Shown here: in pieces, positions 13,297 through 23,100 of the stretch
How positions within the stretch are numbered: the stretch's first letter is position 1
How the letters are laid out: every line of letters starts with the position of its first letter
Source of the DNA: Ectocarpus siliculosus
Lineage: Eukaryota > Sar > Phaeophyceae > Ectocarpales > Ectocarpaceae
Length of the DNA: 42,698 bases
NCBI GenBank assembly: GCA_000310025.1
Contig: FN649754.1
Span: 739,825 to 782,522, forward strand
Reading direction: 5' to 3'
Made by a program: the position numbers and the translations under genes
Notes under the pieces: model-generated
Seen by the model: only the letters and a program-made list of their open reading frames with translations
Databases searched by the model: none
Told to the model about the DNA's origin: nothing

Positions 13297-13512
13297 CGTG
13301 TTCATCGACAGAAGCCGTATCGGCAGCCCAGCGTCGGCGTCGGCGCAGCCAATGCCGCCGCTGGGGAAACGGAGAGCCCCTTGCCCAGCACATCTCCGGA
13401 AGGGGACGGTTCTCTGCGCTCGCGGGTGGTTGGCTCGTCAAATACGATATGGGGGATGCAAGCCATCTTGGAGACCGAGGACGGCGAAGAAACAGGCCAA
13501 GATCTCGTCTGA
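172..13512 (+). CDS. Two-pore calcium channel (TPC)-like cation channel, 5' end outside window
   Basis: Exons with matching phases: 172-301, 1667-1785, 3110-3248, 4303-4443, one unresolved step, 6526(or 6360)-6603, 6996-7143, 7992-8091, 8714-8771, 9187-9352, 10120-10306, 10841-11115, 11336/11339-11681, 12398-12492, 12792-12903, 13312-13512 (TGA). Content in order: domain I pore region (FDQPASSALTFLRIFTARSF), domain I S6 (VIMFIFLLALVPAV, then SQSKKRQ), an EF-hand-like linker (RHRDGTLPRDDYVQLMMCLR), IIS1 (LSQQVLNVALLIQGYQIV), IIS2 (LIFYFCLQAALRMIAGG), IIS3, IIS4 (ALRLELLWINLHLL), IIS5 (FALTYTYAVVAYAMY), the pore (YVVMFSNWPMFMDAAG) and IIS6 (VLLGFIVTSYMNAHV). The two-domain plan with a cytosolic EF-like linker and the N-W in the second pore is typical of TPCs, which conduct Ca2+/Na+ across vacuolar or endolysosomal membranes. 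The tail adds a basic Pro-rich stretch, an acidic stretch and a short coiled coil. Voltage-gated Ca-channel relatives are an alternative, but the EF linker favours TPC. The exon before IIS1 is the weakest step. Confidence 0.85.
373..718. mobile_element. Nested inverted-repeat (MITE-like) element in TPC intron
   Basis: The arms are imperfect reverse complements over more than 100 bp. The left arm contains TTCAAAGCTCGCTTTCTCCAC, then ACCGTGGTATTACCGTAAGA and a C run; the right arm reads back the same order with a G run. The inner pair starts near 425 and ends near 678, which suggests one element within another of the same family. It shares TTCAAAGCTCG..CTCCAC and the TGGACCGA ends with the elements at 17367 and 24358. 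Confidence 0.7.
2320..2862 (+). repeat. Dispersed repeat, forward copy
   Basis: About 540 bp bounded by C runs on both sides. It begins GTGTTTGCCATCGGGATTGG and ends GGCATGCACGACTATGAGTA. It contains a near-perfect hairpin around CGTCGCTTAGCGACG and an inverted GGTTACC..GGTAACC pair around a T run. Two reverse copies lie at 36.2-37.4 kb. No long terminal inverted repeats are seen, so its class is open. Confidence 0.75.
3110..4443 (+). other. TPC EF-hand-like linker exons
   Basis: Exon 3110-3248 encodes a helix-loop-helix with HRDGTLPRDDYVQLMMCLRP, followed by DCDKDH and a GTGAGT donor. Exon 4303-4443 continues in phase 0 with TSALFSAAKKAEEQQ and ends KTGFFMLCALGTADISR before a GTATGC donor. 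The first loop has D-x-D/G spacing like an EF-hand but lacks the full set of acidic ligands. In plant TPC1 this linker binds Ca2+; here binding can only be guessed. Confidence 0.75.
4438..4699 (+). repeat. Tandem duplication at the donor end of a TPC exon
   Basis: Unit one starts in the last bases of exon 4303-4443 (TCACGG) and runs about 130 bp. Unit two starts at 4571 with the same TCACGGGTATGCC and keeps the order: TTTCCCGTGCTACAT, GGATCCTAC, CACGTTTGAAA, then CGAAATTAGA.TGATTCGGA. The copy carries an intact-looking GTATGC donor. Confidence 0.8.
7150..7342 (+). repeat. Pyrimidine microsatellite (CT)n/(CTGT)n
   Basis: About 190 bp of CTCTCTGTCT-type repeats beginning a few bases after the donor at 7144. 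It produces false Leu/Ser and Arg/Glu open frames on the two strands. Confidence 0.95.
9704..9890 (+). repeat. Tandem duplication of about 95 bp in TPC intron
   Basis: ATGCAGGGATGGGAACTCGG and GTGCAGGGATGATACCTAGG each lead into ACAATGGTGCCATAGGCTCT and TTCGTTGTCT, then GTAGGTA or CAGGTAGGTA. Confidence 0.8.
11333..11338 (+). promoter_or_regulatory. NAGNAG tandem splice acceptor (AAGTAG)
   Basis: AAG (11333-11335) and TAG (11336-11338) both give phase-compatible joins to the exon ending at 11115. The two products differ by one Ser codon. Confidence 0.5.
11339..13512 (+). other. TPC C-terminal cytoplasmic tail exons
   Basis: After IIS6 the reading frame runs through a Gly/Pro-rich basic exon ending at 11115, then an exon rich in Asp/Glu (11339-11681) ending in a Glu run and DHHAP at a GTGAGT donor. 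Exon 12398-12492 follows with a leucine-spaced coiled coil (MQGALARLENELANLRAENE), then 12792-12903 (RLHVAEMLKEVQTPMQ), then the last exon 13312-13512 ending ETEDGEETGQDLV. All joins keep phase. If 11681 is not spliced, the frame reads through a poly-G stretch to a stop at 11772-11774, giving a shorter tail; the coiled-coil exon and perfect phase favour splicing. Confidence 0.72.
13166..13293 (+). repeat. AAC repeat followed by TCTG/CT repeat before the last TPC exon
   Basis: (AAC)n at about 13166-13193, then (CTGT)n and (CT)n at about 13238-13292, directly upstream of the acceptor at 13310-13311. Confidence 0.9.
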
Positions 13513-16500
13513 TTCTTTCTGCTGAACTATACTATCGTGGGAACTTGGACGATTTTGTTTCTGTTTTCTACACTGTTCGCTCTCTGCCTCGTGCGAAGTA
13601 TCAGATATTCGGTTGTCAAATGTGTTGGAGTTGCTTATTTTCTGATCTCCACTCTAAAGCTCAAAAGGCATGGTCTGTGATCAACCAATTGGAATTCCGA
13701 AACATTCCGTATTCGTGCGTGGAGGTAGATTGGTCGAATTGTACCGGTAATGGCGGTTTAGTACATCGTAGATGGGAACCTTGAGGGACATGCTAGGAGA
13801 GACTTTGGGATACGAGTTGAGGTCCCCCCTTCGACTGGTTTTGGCCTGGCACTCCTCCTTTCTCCTCCTTTCTCCTGCTCGTCCTCTCTGATGTCGCCCC
13901 TACGATCTGTTACATGCCGTTAACAACACTCTTTTGACTCTGGAGCTCACACATCATAGGCATATATGAACAAGCCGAACCCCGCTCTTTGAGGCATTTG
14001 TAGTGTGATTATTTGCTTATTTTTCGTCCGGGTAGGGGCCACGTTTTGCACACATGTGATTGGTATCGTCCTACAGGCAGTGTGATGGACGTCATCCGAC
14101 TGGTCGGGTGCGCTAATCGCGCACGACTGTCGACGTGTCCGTCTTGGTTGCGTACGTTATCCTTGTCGTTGGGTCCTGGGGTTCACAGTCGGCCTTGGAT
14201 AGCTGGTGAGTGCTTTGAGTCCTCCTGGCGTTTTTGGTCCATTGATGCCGAAGGTTTCGGTGCGGATCCGAAAATTAGATTCATGTTTGATTCATTCGAG
14301 GTTGTAGTGTGTTCTCGGTTATGTTTTACGGTTTGTTTTTTGTATGAGTTGCCTTTTGTTTATGTGCGAAAATAAGAGTAGCGACGCTCAATCAACCCTC
14401 GGCTTGTAGTAGCTGGCCGTTTTCTCCTCACAACGAAGATCATGCGAGGGAATGACAAGGCGCGTCGGGAACCGAGGACAAAAGACCGGCGAGATCGCGT
14501 CAGTGTTCGCCATTTAGCTGTTACAGCAGCTGCGGTCTCCCCATGAAGTTTTTTTTGTTACCCCATGACCGGCCCATGCGTGTGAATTTATCTACCTTGT
14601 ACGCGTTATCCCCATTCCCAGATTTGTTAAAGGGTCACGTTGTTTTTTGTGTGGATTGGTTGGGGTGTTGTTCCACTGCTGACGTTTTGCTCTTGATATG
14701 TTCGTTTGCCGTCGGTATTGTTTGTTTGATGTTGGTGTAAACGCCGCTTTCTAGAGTGTCACCAAACAGATATTAACACAGATCACAACAGCAGCATTCG
14801 GTTGAACTTCGTTTGAGGGTTCGTATAGCCTGCAGTCTAGTCTTCTACCGCTGTTTGTGTGCATGAAGAAGAGCAGAATATGCATGGGAACAATCGGTTC
14901 GCCGAAGCTCGCGCTGGTAGATACTTGATACAGACACATTTCCCAGAGAAGTTGCAGAATACGAGAGGTCTTCTGCATGTCCTGCATGCAGTAACGCCTG
15001 TCTTGATGCCGGTTGTTGATAGAGGCACATCGATCTTCACGGCGAAAGAAAAATGAACCAACACTCGTCATTATGTGAACCGAGGGAATCGTCCTCGACG
15101 GATGGATGTTGGGAAGATGGATGTGGAAACGTGACTTCCTCTCAGTAACTATCTACCATGTGTTTTTAGTGTACATGATGTACACCCCCCGTTTAAGAGC
15201 CGCTTTTTTTCTCTTGTTCGCAAGGCAAGATGAAAGTCTCCGTTCTGGTAAAACCCCATCGCCCCCACATGCATGCATGCGCGTACGCCGAAACCCAGTG
15301 CATGTTGTCAGTCAAAGGTGACGAAACGACGATGACATTCCACGAACGAAAAGATTTACCACCCCCGGGGTTGCAAGACATGTTTTTATTTCTTTTCACC
15401 AAGTATCATACCACCACCAATACGCGGAGCACCCACAGCGGCCGCTTTCATAGAGGGACGGGCCGTTATTCCTCGGCAACTCCAGCTGTAGTGGCGGTCC
15501 TCAACTTTGGCCAACCCTGAAGAGCAACCCCACGCAAGTCTCTACATCTTGGCCCCAACTGTAATTTGAACTGAATTGTACTTTGGCGGATGTACGGCAG
15601 GCAGTAGATTGAACATTCAATGTATAAAACTTGAGAGAGAGGTGTTCTGCACTATTCCCATGCTAAATGAGAGGTACTGCTCGCGGTCGATATGCACGTG
15701 CGTACACAGAGCGCGTTTTCTCGAGATAGTACATGTAAGCCATCATATTATGCATTTGTAGACTACTTGTGGCCTACATACATACATAGTGCTGTACTGC
15801 AGAGCTGATTTATTTGAAGTGAAGACAAAAAAATAAGAAATAAAAAATACAGTAAGAAGTGTTTGGTAAGCATCCACGCGCCTTGATCCCTGGTCTATAT
15901 ATTGGCCGAGAGCGCCTTGTCATCAAGAATGGCGCGGTTTTTGCATTTGGACGTCGTGGTCCTCGTCCATCTTTTCAGGAAAGGGACGGTGTCCTAGATT
16001 TCACGAGGGGTAGTATGCATGCAGCATGGGTCTCTACAGCAGAAGCAGTATAGAATAGTATAATAGTTGATTGCGAGCGTCGCGAGCGTGCCGCCGGGGC
16101 AATAACAAAATGGGGAGAAGGACGGCCCGCCGATGGCATTTACAGTATGATCTACGAACAGATTGGTTGGAAACAGGGGGAAAGAAGAAAACACAAAGAT
16201 TGCCGCGTTGGTTTACAGTCGAGAGCAACCGCACCGACCCCTTGCAGGCTCATGATCACATGCATTGTGTGTGTAGGCGATCAGCCCCACGGTCGGGGCA
16301 GGCAGAACTTTTCCTTTGTGTCTGTGTTGCGCGTTTACTGGTTTCGCACAGGCGATGTCAACCGAGAAGGTTTCGTTTCATCCCTGGACGTACCTTCACT
16401 CGCCCTTGTTGCGAATGGATGAATGGATCCTGCCGGCTGCTGAGACGGTACATTACAACATGTCAACATGATTTCATGGGGGGTGGAATTCTTATTCGTG

Positions 16501-16609
16501 TGCCCCCTTTTGGCAACGTCTTGCAACGCGCGTTGAGACAGAGAGCACTTTGGCACAGACAGAAGGGAGGCGCGGACAAAGAGGCAGAAAGGAAACGAGG
16601 TGGAAGACA
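13513..16609. other. Intergenic stretch between TPC and carboxypeptidase
   Basis: It should hold the TPC 3' UTR and the carboxypeptidase promoter. Open frames here (for example 14013-14375) have no family features and no supporting splice pattern. A/T-rich sequence at 15780-15860 follows a CATA repeat. No further feature is recognised. Confidence 0.5.
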
Positions 16610-16685
16610 ATGACGATTTTCAAAGCATTGGGCCTGTTGGCTTGCTCAGTCGCTGGCTTATCCTGCCTGCAGGTGGTTGTGGGAG
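16610..16685 (+). other. Carboxypeptidase first exon: start codon and signal peptide
   Basis: ATG at 16610 opens 25 codons with a Lys, then a hydrophobic core ([15 protein letters not shown]), and a strong GTGAGTG donor at 16686. Phase 1 matches the exon at 19516. No nearer ATG in frame exists upstream of 19516, because the frame there is closed by a TGA and begins with an acceptor tract. Confidence 0.65.
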
Positions 16686-19600
16686 GTGAGTGTCTCGGTT
16701 GACGCACTAATCAAGAGCGCCACCTTCCTCAACTTCTTCAACACCGTCGGTGCTACTTGTGTTGTAGGTACTGGTGGTGACCGTGGGACGCTCTTCACGA
16801 CTTGCGCCCGTCCTAAAGAAGCGATTGGTACGGGACACCGTCACGTGTATACCACTGCCGCAACTTGTCCGCCAAAGCGAGGCAGAGCGGCGGGATGAGT
16901 AGTCTTCGAAGGATGCAGAGCGGAGCATCACAGAATCACCCCGCTCCCGATTGAGCTCAACAGCAGCAAGCAGTGTTTTGCCCCACGGGGACTTCCTTGC
17001 CTTGCCTCTGTTCGTGTCCTTTGCTAGGCGGCGTGTCGCCTCGATCTTGGGATGGGTCCCTTTGCTATTTACCTCTCTGTGTGGGTGTGCGTGCTGCTGT
17101 GTGTATGTCCTCCGTCGGTCGTCGTTTGGCGGCGAGGCGCCGCCCCCGTCCCGTCCGGACCGGCGTGCGTACACCAGCACGGGGGACTTGGTTGCGTACA
17201 CCAGCTCAACAAGAGTGTTGTGTTGTAGTTGGAGGTGGACACGAAACAAAAATAACTAGGCATTCACAAGGCCTTGTAACCGAACCCTGACCCCCATCCC
17301 TACAGTCTAACCCAACTCCCAATGGATTCAATACTCCTCTGGAATCAGTTTGTATGTGAACTGGATGGTGACGTAAGATATCACCCCCCCCCCCTGGACC
17401 GATTTTTCGATGTTTCAAAACTCGTTCTCTCTCCACAGCAAGCAGAAAATAATGGCGGTGCCGCATGGGGACGTTGGACCCGTCTCGTTTGAGAGCTTTC
17501 CGAAACGCATCGGTTCGTTCATGCATCCCCTCGGCGTGGAGTAGTCGAGCTTTGAAATTCGGTCCAGGGGGGGGGTGGTATCTTGCGTCACCTATGGTCT
17601 GCGTACCTGTCCATTTGCATCGACATGGCGTGCGGCTCAGTTGCGAATTCTCTGGAAAGTGGTGGGTTGATGTGTATAACGAGCGTGCTCGCGCTTTCTG
17701 TCTCGCCGTGTACGGGATGGCCGGGTTGCTCAAGAAGTTGCTGCTGTAGGATGCATACCGCTGTCTAGTTGATAAAATAGGTGCGAGCGCGGGGGGCCTA
17801 CAGATGGGACCAGCAGTTCAGAAACGACATTTCCTAAGTGGGTTTCTAAAAACATTTATTTTCAACACCGTTGAGCACAAGCACTGCTTGTATCAATAAC
17901 TCAGGAAAGAGATTGGGATCCAATTCTCAACGTCATTCCTTCCAAAATTCATAATTTGTTCGCGGTGCAAATCTGACAAGTAACAAGAAACGGGTAACCC
18001 GGTTGGTGTATCGCCATTAAAGGTACACTTAGAAATCAACACGCATGCGTCCCCAGGTGCAATAGCCAGCGGCATTCAAGGCCGTCCAGTGCAACCTATG
18101 TGGCACTGGTGTACGCGGAAGGGGTCGGTTTTGTACCCAGAAATGGTCATGCCATCCCGGCGCCTGACGACTCTTAAAACCCGCAGAAAACACCGTGTAC
18201 CTTACATACCCACACAGCGCACCATGCACCGCTCTCCACAGAGGGTCGAGCTTGCTCCATGCGCAAGTTAGCTCACTGTGGTGCTCATAAGTAAGCACAG
18301 AGAGGCACAGAGAGACCAAACGGGCACGACCTGCCTCGCTTCCGAGGCACAGGACACGGCGGTTTGGTTTCGCGGTTCGGTCTCGCCGCTACCTTCGGAG
18401 GAGGATGTCGGAGATTGGTATCCTCTGGAGGCAGTGCCCATCAACGAGCATTTTTGCGGGTACATGGTTGTGCGGGCATGTGCGGCACAAGTTTTTTTCT
18501 GCGGGTTTAGAGTCGTCGGGCGCCGGGATTATATGACCTTTTCTGGGTACCCCATCGACCCCTTCCGGTACACCAGTATCCAGCATCGATTCCACTCGAG
18601 GGTCAAGATCCCAGTGGGAGTTGTACGTGATGGAGGTTTCTCCAAAAGCGGGTGCGATGGCGTTTTGGCCAATCAGCTGGCTGCCTGGGAGTGCAATGCG
18701 TGTTGATTTTTTAGTGTACCCTAAAACGGTGATAGACCACCCGGGTATACCCGTCTCTGGTTACTGATCAAATCTGAACCTATTTCGTTTTTCGGGTGTG
18801 CATACCGGAAACCGAGTTATTCTCATTTTCCGACCCCATGTGGTGTGTCGATCCGCCCTGTCCCCCTTTAAGTGTGGGAAGGGGTAGTTGGCGCAAGTTC
18901 AGAGAGCCGTAGATATTATGGGCGTATTCGCATTGTCACATGATCACCTGTTCAAGTTTTCGTCAGGCTTGGGAACTGCTGTGGTTTGTCAAGTAGTGTG
19001 TAGCGGGGGTGTGGATGGATGTGCCTGTGGAAAAACATGATGAATAATATATTAAAGACTACACTGTGGAAAAACACGATGAAAAATAAATTAAAGACTA
19101 CACGTGTATGGGTTGTGGTATGGATTCGAGATCGAGCATGTACAGGAACCGCTGATACCAGCAACCAGAATCTTTCGCAGTGGTTGTGTCTCGATGATTG
19201 CTGTACTTGTTCGCTCTCGACTCTATCCCACAACCACGATTTTATTTTTTTCATCGTGTTGCTCCACAGGCACATCCATCCACACCCCCGCTACACACTG
19301 CAGGTTATGTCCACGCCTTTCTTTTCTTGCGCAACAGCCTCGTCCCGCTCTCACCGGAGGAACGGGCGGAGACGTCAGTTTACAAATCTGCACACAGTTT
19401 CACGACACAACGCGGCGTGTTTTTTTTGTGGTCTTGTCCCCTCGGCGCCCGTGAACCCTCCGCCGCTGGATTTTCTTTCTTCTTTCCTTTGTTTATGGTC
19501 CTTGCGCCGACGCAGACTACACGCCCGAGGCGCTGGCTGACAAAGTTGATTGGTCGACTCTTCCCGGGGCGGAGAACCTCGAGGTCAAAGACGGTTTCAA

Positions 19601-20075
19601 CATGTTTTCCGGTTACATCAATGTGGACGCGGAGAACGGCCGCAACATTTTCTACTGGTTCATGGAGGCCCAGGAGAACACGGAAGACGCACCCGTGGTC
19701 AGTGTTTTGTTTTGGGGGGGGTTCTGAACGCGTAGTCATTTTTGTTCGTGGTTATGGGCGTGGCCGTCACGGAGGTGATCCCACGGTAGTTTCCTCGTGC
19801 ACGCCATTGCTTCAATGTTGTTGTGCGGCGCATTAGGATTTGCAGTAGTCGATGTCCATGCCCGTTCGTTACTTGGTGCTCACGGTGTCCGTCTCGCGTT
19901 TTTTTTTGTTTCTTGTTTTATCACTTTTCATCAGCGCTCACAGCTCACAGCGCTTGTGCTGAGTACGAGCTCCAATCCGTGATCACATGGTACAAGATTT
20001 CCTCTCCGCGAGGCCCCCTGTCCACCCCTCCCTCCTGCGGTGCTTGTCTTCGATTTATAATACCTTTTTTCGCCG

Positions 20076-20140
<65 letters not shown>

Positions 20141-23100
20141 AGATCCTTTGGACGAACGGAGGGCCGGGATGCAGCGGCATGCTTGGCCTCTTGACTGAAC
20201 ACGGACCTTTCCAGGTGAGCCCGCGAAAATTCAGAGTATTCAGAGTAGTATCTGTATGTCTTCGATATGTCTTCCAACAGATGGAAACCCCACGTCTTCA
20301 CTGATGCTTGCTGCTAGCGACTGTTTTCTTTTTTTTTTTTCGATTCGAGCTTTTTTCCGCGTCCTCCGATTGCACGCCTTCCAAGGGATTAAAACCCCAC
20401 AACTGCACAAACTTTTACCGATAATGATTTTGTTTTTCGGGGCAAGCCTTGTCATTTTCTTCGCTAAGTCACGCACTCCCATGTGTTGTGAGAGCCTTTT
20501 TGTTTTTGCTAGCCAGTTGGGCTGACTTGAATTTTCGAATGTGTTGATTTTGATTTTTGATGTTTCAACTTTATTTTTTCCTTTTCACACACCGTTGATA
20601 CTCGGCCGGCGTTCAGCTTGGTGTCGTTCGTGCTTTTCCCAACGAACAAAATAAGCCTGGTGTCGTCTTGCATTCATGTGCGTGACGGGGGCAGGACAGC
20701 AGTTTGCCCAAGCAGCCTCCTATCCTTCGAGTTTGCCCAACAAAACCGATGTTGTCTTCGATGCGTGACCGGGCGGGGTAGGGCAGTTTGCCCAGGAAGG
20801 TTAGAATCCTTTGTGTTTCGCCGAAAACGGACCGAAATCGATGTTTTCGTACGTACGTACAGGTGCGTGACGGGGGCAAGACCCTGGTGGACAACGACTA
20901 CTCTTGGAACAAGGTCGCCAACATGCTCTACGTGGAGATCCCCAGCGGCGTGGGCTTCAGCTACAGCGACACCGTGACAGACTACCAGGTGATGACCTGG
21001 CGCTCTCTGTAGTTGGATTTTGGTTTTGGTTCTCGCATCAAGCGCTGTTCGGCTCAATGTGGAACTGCTGTTAAGGACGACCTGTCCCTCTCTGCCGGTG
21101 CGTGTCTTTTTACTAGCATCGACCGCGCAAAGCAGCTGACCAATGAAAAGACGCCAGTCTCATAGTGCGCGGCTAAAATCGGAGTACGCTCGTAAAGGCC
21201 ATGATCTGGGACCTCGTCGGGGGAGGTCGTCATGGAGGAAGCTAGGCTATTTACAGTACTTGTGCGTGTTATCACAACCCCGTGTTAGCGTTTTTCTACA
21301 GCGTATTTCTCCACAACCAGGGAGGTATCACCTCCGAAAAGGGTAGTTTTGGAAGTTTTGGAACCATCTCGTCGAGGGGTTTCCGGAGAGGTATCGGTTG
21401 GGTGTTCGCACCCTTCTAGTTGTGGAGAAATACGCTACAGCAAAAAGCTAACACGGGGGTGCGATAACACGCGCAATTACGGTATTCCATGAGTGTGCGA
21501 GGCCCATATTCTGGCCCCCGTCTACAGTACACACCTGTCGGCGTACGTGTCAGACGTATCAGCCGAGGGCACGCACATGAGGGAGGTAGTGCAGTTCTAA
21601 ACGTGGTTCATGTGTACAGGTACCTCTTTTTGACGATCGTCCGCCGATTGTGTAGACGTGCCTTGCTTCCAAATCAGATCCAGCTTTTTGGAAGGTAATA
21701 ATACATCGACATGAAACCGAATTTGTACCGATTTACTGAAACTATGGGAAGGGAAGAGCGTTGCTGTGGATTTCTCAACGGCAGCGAACCGTCTTTGGTT
21801 GCGCCGCTCCTCGCTCCTCACGCGCGTTCAGACCGGGGACGACAAGACCGCCGTGGACAACTACTGGCTCGTGCAGGGCTGGCTAGACCGCTTCCCTCAG
21901 TACCGAAGGTACAGGCTTCTTGTTTTTGTTTGTCGGCCATTTATGCGTACGCTTGTGCACGAAATATGCCGGCCTGATTCGCATTCGTATCTCTAAACAC
22001 AAGTGAGAAAAGCACTGACTAAACGAAAAATATACAAAAACGGAATAAAATTGCATATGACTCTGCGTCGGGGTGGAAGTGGACTCCGTTGTGTCACCCA
22101 GACGGTGGGAGAATTAGCCGAGACGTCAAGGTATCACCTTTAACGACATGCTTGCGTAGTTTGCGCCAGACATAACCAATACCAACCGCCAGAACCACGG
22201 GAACGAGGGACAGATTCACACCAGGGACGGGGCCCTGCAGTCTGTAGCTCATCCATACCCAGGAGGCCAGAGGCCCCGGCATTCCATGTCTATAGATCGA
22301 ATGCATCCCAAGTTGTGTTTGGAAAACTTGCTCTTGCAGGGCTGACTCGCTAGACCGCTTCCCTCCTAAAGATACACTTATTTTTTCGTTCTCTTAAGGC
22401 ATGAATACAGCGCTTGCTCACGAACTTAGTAGAAAAGTACCCAGCAACTCAAGAATCAACGATAAAGAATACGAAGTAGTAATATGAAAACACACAATGT
22501 TGTCGTAGTAGACGAACACATGGTACGTGACATAATATTGATAGCATGGTCTTCGAGTAACATGTTCAGAAGATCTCTGCTGTTCTTCACTTGCCAATCC
22601 TCGACTTCTCGAAATGCCATGTCACCTAGCCTCGTAAACAAACATCACCGCGGCTAAACCGTACACCAACAACGCCTGTTGTGATTGAGGTTCAGGCGAG
22701 AATGCTGCTGTGCTTGCCTTACACGGGATTATCCACACACGCAGGTTATTGCCTGTACAAGCGTTTTCCGTTGCTCATTGGTAAGCCAGTCAAGGTTGTC
22801 ACTTGATGTTGCTTGTCCGCTCTCTTGCAGCAACGACTTCCACGTCTCGTGTGTTTTCGTCTCGTTCTAAGGCTATCGCTCCTTTGCATGGGTAACCCAA
22901 TGCACGTGTCCGTCCGTACCACAGACGTCTGAAAGAACCACACATATATATATGGAGTATAACTTTTGATGTTGATCATCCCCTTTGCCTTGCGCCTCTC
23001 TTGCAGCAACAGCTTCCACATATTTGTGTGTTTTTATCCCGCTTTCAGGCTGGGATCTTGGCGTATGTATCCAAATCAGCGCTATCCGTGCCAAAGAGAC

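Noticed and set aside
12805-13305. Minus-strand frame with Arg/Glu and Val runs
   Set aside because: Antisense of two microsatellites next to the last TPC exons.
16707-17249. Long minus-strand open frame
   Set aside because: Low-complexity basic sequence antisense to a carboxypeptidase intron, with no start context, splice pattern or family features.
19945-20301. Arg/Glu repeat frame on the minus strand
   Set aside because: Antisense reading of the CT repeat before carboxypeptidase exon 3.
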